Source: JAYFNU01 sp964460755
GTDB taxonomy: Bacteria > Bacillota > Clostridia > Oscillospirales > Ruminococcaceae
DNA length: 64,000 bases
NCBI GenBank assembly: GCA_964460755.1
Contig: CAYWQL010000007.1
Coordinates: 1 to 64,000, forward strand
Direction: 5' to 3'
The notes under the pieces were generated by a model. That model did no database searches. It was not told the origin of the DNA and saw nothing but the letters and a program-made list of their open reading frames with translations. The first letter of the stretch is position 1; each line of letters begins with the position of its first letter. Position numbers and translations under genes: made by a program. This document shows positions 58,871 to 64,000 of the stretch, in pieces.

Positions 58871-59437
58871 ATGAAAAAAGTAATTGCTTTGGTTTTATGC
58901 CTTGTTTCACTTATGTTCGTTCTTTCAAGCTGTAAGCTTAAAAAGGAAGAGCCCGAGCCGGAACCCGAAATCGTCGCGCCCACGGACGACGGGGACACCG
59001 GCGTAGTCAATCCGATGACCGAGGTTGATTCGCCGAAAACCTTTCAGCTTGGCGGCTTTGCCATAACCCCGCCCGAGGGCTCGACCGATATAGTTTGTCA
59101 CTATATCGACGACTACTCCATAGCGCAGGTTAAGTTCACCTATCAGGGGCACGAATACACCTATCGCGCGTCGACCTCACTTACCGATATTTCGGGCGTG
59201 TACGGAACCTTTAAAACCGACGTCATTTCCCTTAATGTCGGCGAGGGCGAATATGCCTCGACGATTGAAATCAAGACGACCGACGAGGACGGACGGCTTT
59301 GCTCCTGGTCTCTTTCGCCCGTGACCTTCTCGCTTTTCACCCCCGACAAAATGACCGACGACGAAATCAAGGCGGTCGTTATTTCGATAACGACGCTTGA
59401 CCTGCCGAAAACGGCGGAGCTGTTAAGACAGAAATAA
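58871..59437 (+). CDS. Lipoprotein of unknown function
   Basis: 188 residues. Lipoprotein signal ending in LSSC (Cys21), then an acidic EEPEPEPE linker and a beta-rich domain of about 140 residues with no motif I recognise. GGAG lies before the ATG. Monocistronic with its own promoter and terminator. Exported and anchored to the outer face of the membrane. Confidence 0.8.
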   Translation: MKKVIALVLCLVSLMFVLSSCKLKKEEPEPEPEIVAPTDDGDTGVVNPMTEVDSPKTFQLGGFAITPPEGSTDIVCHYIDDYSIAQVKFTYQGHEYTYRASTSLTDISGVYGTFKTDVISLNVGEGEYASTIEIKTTDEDGRLCSWSLSPVTFSLFTPDKMTDDEIKAVVISITTLDLPKTAELLRQK

Positions 59438-59446
59438 TCACACAAA

Positions 59447-59475
59447 AAAACGCCCCGAATAATCGGGGCGTTTTC
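59447..59475. terminator. Bidirectional terminator between the lipoprotein and DUF6472 genes
   Basis: Perfect 12-bp stem AAAACGCCCCGA / TCGGGGCGTTTT between converging genes. Confidence 0.85.
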
Positions 59476-59478
59476 GTG

Positions 59479-59655
59479 TCAGTTTTGTTTTTTAACTATC
59501 TTATAGTCGTCGTCCGAGCTGTAATAGGGACATTCGTCGTATCGCCCCGCCATAAACCGGCTCATTTCGTCCTCGTCGAGGTTCTGCTCGCAGAAGTAGC
59601 TTTCCGCCTCGTCGTCGTACTGATAATTGTTGCAGCTTTCGCAGTTGCTCTGCAT
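59479..59655 (-). CDS. DUF6472-family small protein
   Basis: 58 residues from ATG 59655, with AAAGGAGGCG upstream; the frame extends 31 codons up without a site. It holds CESCNNY at the start, a middle Cys and CPYY near the end, then DYKIVKKQN. The pattern CESC..Y.YDEEAE...C..NLDEDEM is that of DUF6472, common in Clostridia and probably zinc-binding. A TATAAT lies upstream, next to two GCGCAAA direct repeats. Confidence 0.8.
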   Translation of the reverse strand: MQSNCESCNNYQYDDEAESYFCEQNLDEDEMSRFMAGRYDECPYYSSDDDYKIVKKQN

Positions 59656-59769
59656 TTGCGTCGCCTCCTTTGTTTTTTTTATTATACTATATTGACGCGC
59701 AAAGAGCGCAAATTTTTTCTGTTCGTTAAAATGAATATAATCCTGCAAGGAAAGATAAGAATTTTTTAT

Positions 59770-59798
59770 TTGACATTAGTTTCGTTTTAATCTAATAT
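59770..59798 (+). promoter_or_regulatory. Promoter of the pyrC-carAB operon
   Basis: Consensus TTGACA (59770-59775), 17 bases, TAATAT (59793-59798), 33 bases before the start codon. Confidence 0.7.
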
Positions 59799-59831
59799 AT
59801 ACAAGGTTGAAATTATAACGGAGGTAAAGCG

Positions 59832-61112
59832 ATGAGCTTGTTGCTGTCGGGCGGTCTTGTATATTCTAAGTCCTCGTTTAAGCGCTTAGATATTTCTATT
59901 GACGACGGTCAAGTTGTTTCCTTTTCCCCTTTTATTGATAAAAGCGGTTTTGACTCTGTTATCGACTGTAATAATTTATTTATTGTACCGGGTTTTTTAG
60001 ATGTTCACGTACATCTAAGAGAACCCGGTTTTTGTTATAAGGAAACCGTGCATTCGGGAACTCTTGCGGCGGCTCGCGGCGGATATACAGGTGTTTGCGC
60101 TATGCCGAACCTTTCCCCCGCACCCGACTGCCTGACAAATCTTTCTGCGGAGCTTGACGCGATAACGCGCGACGCGGTTGTTGCGGTTTACCCATATGGC
60201 ACGATAACGGCTGGGCAAAACGGCGAACGGCTTTCGGATATGGAAGCGCTTTCCGACTTTGTCGCGGGCTTCTCCGACGACGGGCGCGGGGTTCAAAGCG
60301 AAGAAATAATGCTCGCCGCTATGAAAAAGGCAAAAAGCCTTAATAAGCCGATAGTCGCCCACTGCGAGGACAACAGTCTGCTTAAAAAGGGCGGATGCGT
60401 GAATGAATGTGCGTACGCCAAGGCGCACGGACTCGTCGGGATATCGTCTCAGAGCGAATGGAAACAGCTTAAGCGCGACCTGCGGCTTGTTGAAAAAACC
60501 GGCGTGCGGTACCACGCCTGCCACATATCGACCAAGCAAAGCGTCGGGCTTATACGAGAAGCAAAAAAGCGTGGACTGCCCGTGACAAGCGAAACCGCGC
60601 CTCATTACCTCGCTCTTTGCGATAACGACCTAATCGACGACGGGCGCTTTAAGATGAACCCGCCGCTTCGTTCGGCGCTCGACCGTGCCGCGCTTATTGA
60701 GGGGATAACGGACGGCACGATAGATGTTATCGCGACCGACCACGCGCCCCATTCCGCCGAGGAAAAATCGCGTGGGCTTCGAGAAAGTCTTATGGGAATA
60801 ACGGGGCTTGAAACCGCCTTTCCGGTTCTTTATACAGTCCTCGTTACAACCGGCGTTATGTCTTTTGAAAAGCTAATCGAAAAGCTTTCGGTTAAGCCAA
60901 GGGAGCTTTTGAATATTCCGAGCGAAATCACGGTCGGCTTTCGGGCGGACTTCGCAATTATTGACACGAACTCACAATACAAAATCGACAGCAGCGCCTT
61001 CCTTTCAAAGGGTAAATCGAGTCCCTTTGACGGAATGGAGGTTTCGGGCGAAATCGTAAGAACTATATACGGCGGGAGGACAGTATGGGACAAAAATTCA
61101 CAAAAAAGATAG
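59832..61112 (+). CDS. pyrC: Dihydroorotase
   Basis: 426 residues, the longer class I (Bacillus-type) form. It cyclises carbamoyl aspartate to dihydroorotate in pyrimidine synthesis. Metal ligands: DVHVHLREPG at the start, HCED and HACHIST, and catalytic Asp in ATDHAPHS. GGAGG lies 8 bases before the ATG. Its 3' end overlaps carA by 28 bases. Confidence 0.95.
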   Translation: MSLLLSGGLVYSKSSFKRLDISIDDGQVVSFSPFIDKSGFDSVIDCNNLFIVPGFLDVHVHLREPGFCYKETVHSGTLAAARGGYTGVCAMPNLSPAPDCLTNLSAELDAITRDAVVAVYPYGTITAGQNGERLSDMEALSDFVAGFSDDGRGVQSEEIMLAAMKKAKSLNKPIVAHCEDNSLLKKGGCVNECAYAKAHGLVGISSQSEWKQLKRDLRLVEKTGVRYHACHISTKQSVGLIREAKKRGLPVTSETAPHYLALCDNDLIDDGRFKMNPPLRSALDRAALIEGITDGTIDVIATDHAPHSAEEKSRGLRESLMGITGLETAFPVLYTVLVTTGVMSFEKLIEKLSVKPRELLNIPSEITVGFRADFAIIDTNSQYKIDSSAFLSKGKSSPFDGMEVSGEIVRTIYGGRTVWDKNSQKR

Positions 61113-62179
61113 TCACCGAAAAAGGGCACGAGTTTTACGGCTACGCCTTTGGCTCGACAAAGGAGGCGGTCTGCGAAATCGTCTTCAACACCTCGATGGT
61201 CGGATATCAGGAAATTATCTCCGACCCCTCCTACACCGACCAAGCCGTCGTTATGACGTACCCCCTTATCGGAAACTACGGTATGGCGGACGATGATTAC
61301 GAAACGAGAACCCCATCGATAAGCGGACTTATCGTTCGGGAATACAACGACTTGCCGAGCAATTTTCGATATACGCGAACGCTAAGCGAAACCCTTGAGG
61401 AATACGGCATAGTCGGCATAGAGGGTGTTGACACCCGTATGCTGACGAGAATAATCCGTGACGAGGGCACAATGCGCGGAATAATCTGCTCGCCCGAAAC
61501 GGCAAAGGCAGAGGCTATCGCAAAAATAAACGCGACCCCCGTTCCAACCGACGCCGTCGCGCGGGTAAGCTGTAAAAAGCGCTGGTACTCCCGCACGGCA
61601 AATTTCAAATACAACGTCGTCGCTATCGACTGCGGCATAAAGCACAACATTATCCGCTCGTTAAATAAGCGGGGCTGTAACGTGACGATAGTTCCCTTCA
61701 GCACCTCGCCCGAAGAAATAGTTTCCCTTTGCCCCGACGGACTTTTTCTTTCAAACGGACCGGGAAATCCCGAGGACGTAAAAGAGGTTATCGCGACGGT
61801 AAAGGCTCTTAAAGGCACGCTTCCGATATTCGGCATCTGCCTTGGTCATCAGATGATTTCCCTTGCCTGCGGCGCTTCAACCTATAAAATGAAATTCGGC
61901 CACCGCGGAGGGAATCATCCCGTAAAAAACCTCGCGACAGGCAAAATTGAAATAACAAGCCAAAACCATTCCTATGCCGTAGACCAAAAATCGCTTGAAA
62001 AAACCGAGCTTACGGCAACCCACATTAATCTTCTTGACAAAACCGTCGAGGGGGTAAAATCAAAGGACGGGACAATGTTCTCGGTTCAGTATCACCCCGA
62101 AAGCGCCCCGGGTCCGCAGGACAGCGCATATCTTTTCGACGAGTTTCTCGCACTTATGGACAAAGGAGGCAAGGCCTAA
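61085..62179 (+). CDS. carA: Carbamoyl-phosphate synthase small subunit
   Basis: 364 residues. The N-terminal domain ends about residue 150. The class I glutamine amidotransferase domain has SNGPGNPEDV, FGICLGHQMI (nucleophile Cys) and QYHPESAPGP (His and Glu of the triad). It splits glutamine and feeds ammonia to CarB. Its start lies inside pyrC with GGGAGG ahead of it. The stop shares one base with the carB start. Confidence 0.96.
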   Translation: MGQKFTKKIVTEKGHEFYGYAFGSTKEAVCEIVFNTSMVGYQEIISDPSYTDQAVVMTYPLIGNYGMADDDYETRTPSISGLIVREYNDLPSNFRYTRTLSETLEEYGIVGIEGVDTRMLTRIIRDEGTMRGIICSPETAKAEAIAKINATPVPTDAVARVSCKKRWYSRTANFKYNVVAIDCGIKHNIIRSLNKRGCNVTIVPFSTSPEEIVSLCPDGLFLSNGPGNPEDVKEVIATVKALKGTLPIFGICLGHQMISLACGASTYKMKFGHRGGNHPVKNLATGKIEITSQNHSYAVDQKSLEKTELTATHINLLDKTVEGVKSKDGTMFSVQYHPESAPGPQDSAYLFDEFLALMDKGGKA

Positions 62180-64000
62180 TGCCAAAACGCACCGACATAA
62201 AAAAAATACTTGTAATCGGCTCCGGACCTATCATTATCGGTCAGGCCGCCGAGTTTGACTATGCGGGCACACAGGCCTGTCTCGCCCTTAAAGAAGAGGG
62301 CTATTCCGTTATACTTGTGAACTCGAACCCCGCGACGATAATGACCGACACCCATATCGCCGACAAAATATATATGGAGCCGCTGACCCTTGAATACGTC
62401 GCGAAGATACTTCGCTTTGAACGCCCCGACGCAATTCTTCCCGGGCTTGGCGGTCAGACGGGGCTTAACCTCGCCGCCTCGCTTTACCGAAAAGGGGTGC
62501 TTCACGAATGCGGCGTTGAAATACTCGGCACAAGCTTTGACAGCATTGACCGCGCCGAAGACCGCGAGAGATTTAAGGAGCTTTGCGAGGAGCTTGGCGA
62601 GCCTGTCCTTCCGTCAAAAATCGCCCACTCGGTCGACGAGGCAATCGCCGCCGCGAACGAGATAACCTATCCTGTCGTCCTGCGTCCCGCCTTTACTCTC
62701 GGAGGAACGGGCGGCGGCTTCGCTGACGACGAAAACGAGCTTCGCGAAATAATGAAAAACGCCCTTAAGCTTTCGCCCGTCGGGCAGGTGCTTGTTGAAA
62801 AAAGCATTAAGGGATATAAGGAGATAGAATACGAGGTTATCCGCGACGCGAACGACACCGCGATAACTATTTGCAATATGGAAAACCTCGACCCCGTGGG
62901 AATACACACGGGCGACTCTGTTGTCGTCGCGCCAAGCCAGACCCTTACCAACAAGGAATATCATATGCTTCGCGACAGCGCCCTTAAGATAATTCGCGCC
63001 CTTAAAATCGAGGGTGGCTGCAACGTTCAGTTCGCGCTCGACCCCTATTCCTTTAACTATTATTTAATCGAGGTTAATCCCCGAGTATCCCGTTCGTCGG
63101 CGCTCGCGAGCAAGGCGAGCGGATACCCCATAGCCCGCGTTTCGGCGAAGGTTGCGACGGGGCTTCTGCTTGACGAAATCGAAATCGCAAACACCCCCGC
63201 TTCGTTTGAGCCCACCCTCGACTACGTCGTGACGAAAATCGCCCGCTTCCCCTTTGATAAGTTCACCTCGGCTTCAAACAGGCTTTCAACCCAGATGAAG
63301 GCGACGGGCGAGGTTATGAGCATAGGGCGAACCTTTGAGGAAAGTCTTCTGAAGGCGGTGCGGTCACTTGAAATCGGCGTATGCCACCTATATATGAGGA
63401 AATTTGACGAAAAGACAACCGACGAGCTTATGGACTATATCGCCATAGGCACCGACGACCGCATTTTCGCCATATCCGAGCTTATTCGTCGCAACGTCGA
63501 CCTCGGACTTATAAACAACGCGACAAAAATAGATATGTTCTTTCTTTATAAAATTAAGAACATCGTTCGTTTTGAAGCAGAAATTAAGAAGAACAAAAAG
63601 AGCGAAGCCGTACTTCGCGACGCGAAGCGAATGGGCTTCTCGGACAAATACATCGGCGAATGCTGGGGCATAAGCGAGCTTGATATGTTCAGGCTTCGAC
63701 AAAAGCTTAACGTCTTCCCCGTTTACAAAATGATAGACACCTGCGCGAGCGAATTTTCGTCCTATGTTCCCTACTTTTATTCCACCTATGAAACCGAAAA
63801 CGAATCGGTGGTCAGCGACAAGGAAAAGATAATAGTACTCGGAAGCGGCCCGATAAGGATAGGTCAGGGTGTCGAGTTCGACTACTCGACGGTTCATGCG
63901 GTGTGGACGATACGCGAGCTTGGCTATGAGGCTATCGTCATAAACAACAACCCCGAAACCGTTTCGACCGACTACACCACGTCGGACAAGCTGTATTTTG
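62179..64000 (+). CDS. carB: Carbamoyl-phosphate synthase large subunit, cut by window end
   Basis: 607 codons of an expected 1060 or so are present with no stop; the gene runs past position 64000. It opens KRTDIKKILVIGSGPIIIGQ and shows the first ATP-grasp domain (carboxyphosphate half). The second half begins near 63825 with a repeat of the GSGPIRIGQG.EFDY sequence, showing the ancient internal duplication. AAAGGAGG lies 12 bases before the ATG. It uses bicarbonate, ammonia and two ATP for arginine and pyrimidine synthesis. Confidence 0.96.
   Translation, partial: MPKRTDIKKILVIGSGPIIIGQAAEFDYAGTQACLALKEEGYSVILVNSNPATIMTDTHIADKIYMEPLTLEYVAKILRFERPDAILPGLGGQTGLNLAASLYRKGVLHECGVEILGTSFDSIDRAEDRERFKELCEELGEPVLPSKIAHSVDEAIAAANEITYPVVLRPAFTLGGTGGGFADDENELREIMKNALKLSPVGQVLVEKSIKGYKEIEYEVIRDANDTAITICNMENLDPVGIHTGDSVVVAPSQTLTNKEYHMLRDSALKIIRALKIEGGCNVQFALDPYSFNYYLIEVNPRVSRSSALASKASGYPIARVSAKVATGLLLDEIEIANTPASFEPTLDYVVTKIARFPFDKFTSASNRLSTQMKATGEVMSIGRTFEESLLKAVRSLEIGVCHLYMRKFDEKTTDELMDYIAIGTDDRIFAISELIRRNVDLGLINNATKIDMFFLYKIKNIVRFEAEIKKNKKSEAVLRDAKRMGFSDKYIGECWGISELDMFRLRQKLNVFPVYKMIDTCASEFSSYVPYFYSTYETENESVVSDKEKIIVLGSGPIRIGQGVEFDYSTVHAVWTIRELGYEAIVINNNPETVSTDYTTSDKLYF

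Noticed and set aside
59696..59712. GCGCAAA direct repeats as a regulatory array
   Set aside because: Only two copies 2 bases apart; too little to call.
59799..59831. PyrR attenuator ahead of the pyrimidine operon
   Set aside because: Only about 25 bases of leader after the predicted start, with no alternative hairpins.
62179..64000. Broken carB
   Set aside because: No stop or frameshift is seen; the gene simply reaches the end of the window.
1..64000. CRISPR array, prophage, insertion sequence or integrase
   Set aside because: I read both strands for regular repeats, transposases, terminal repeats and att-like duplications at the three tRNAs and found none.

Overview
The window comes from a chromosome of a spore-forming Clostridia-type Firmicute. 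The signs are an intact SpoIIID sporulation regulator, strong AGGAGG ribosome-binding sites with frequent TTG or GTG starts, choline-binding-type wall repeats on a GH25 muramidase, a DUF6472-type small protein, and a V-type rather than F-type ATPase operon. The order Oscillospirales or Christensenellales is a guess. I see no prophage, insertion sequence, CRISPR array or integrase. The window reads as ordinary chromosome, with surface-glycan and cell-envelope genes as the most accessory part. No stretch longer than 300 bases lacks a gene.

Layout. 0-1.6 kb: tRNA-Tyr and tRNA-Thr on the minus strand, a DUF4349 lipoprotein, tRNA-Pro. 1.7-5.6 kb: a minus-strand operon of zinc-ribbon and lipoprotein genes, divergent from a 12-TM protein with a LuxR DNA-binding tail. 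5.7-13.6 kb: a three-module peptidoglycan-binding protein, glyS, a metallo-beta-lactamase-fold hydrolase, typA, a TtcA-like ATPase and a 3D-domain envelope protein. 13.6-18.7 kb: NeuB-type nonulosonate synthase followed by two large membrane glycosyltransferase-like proteins. 18.8-19.7 kb: spoIIID and a small HEYGH membrane protein. 19.7-28.7 kb: a complete ntpFIKECGABD V-ATPase operon with a GNAT gene at its end. 28.9-34 kb: nicotinate phosphoribosyltransferase, M14 carboxypeptidase, Nudix hydrolase, glycerophosphodiesterase and an E2-like acyltransferase relative. 34-37.5 kb: ABC ATPase, CARDB-like surface protein and permease. 37.5-50.4 kb: two divergent arms of a legionaminic-acid-type locus, with azlCD and a GNAT gene after one arm and cysK-cysE after the other. 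50.5-59.7 kb: uraA, two sodium-pump decarboxylase subunits, a GH25 muramidase, a zinc-dependent phospholipase C-like protein, an NAD-dependent epimerase, a zinc-site membrane protein, a lipoprotein and a DUF6472 protein. 59.8-64 kb: pyrC-carA-carB, cut by the window end.

How the genes work together. The proteolipid of the V-ATPase keeps every Na+ ligand known from Enterococcus hirae NtpK, and a Na+-translocating decarboxylase beta subunit lies 24 kb away, so sodium energetics are likely. NeuB at 13.6 kb completes the route begun by PtmE-, LegB-, LegC- and NeuC-type enzymes and finished by a CMP-sugar synthetase at 41-49 kb. Only the N-acetylation step has no obvious enzyme here. A flippase and a glycosyltransferase-like gene in the same operon indicate export to a surface polymer. 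The two arms fire from back-to-back promoters, with a perfect GTGTACAC palindrome at one start site.
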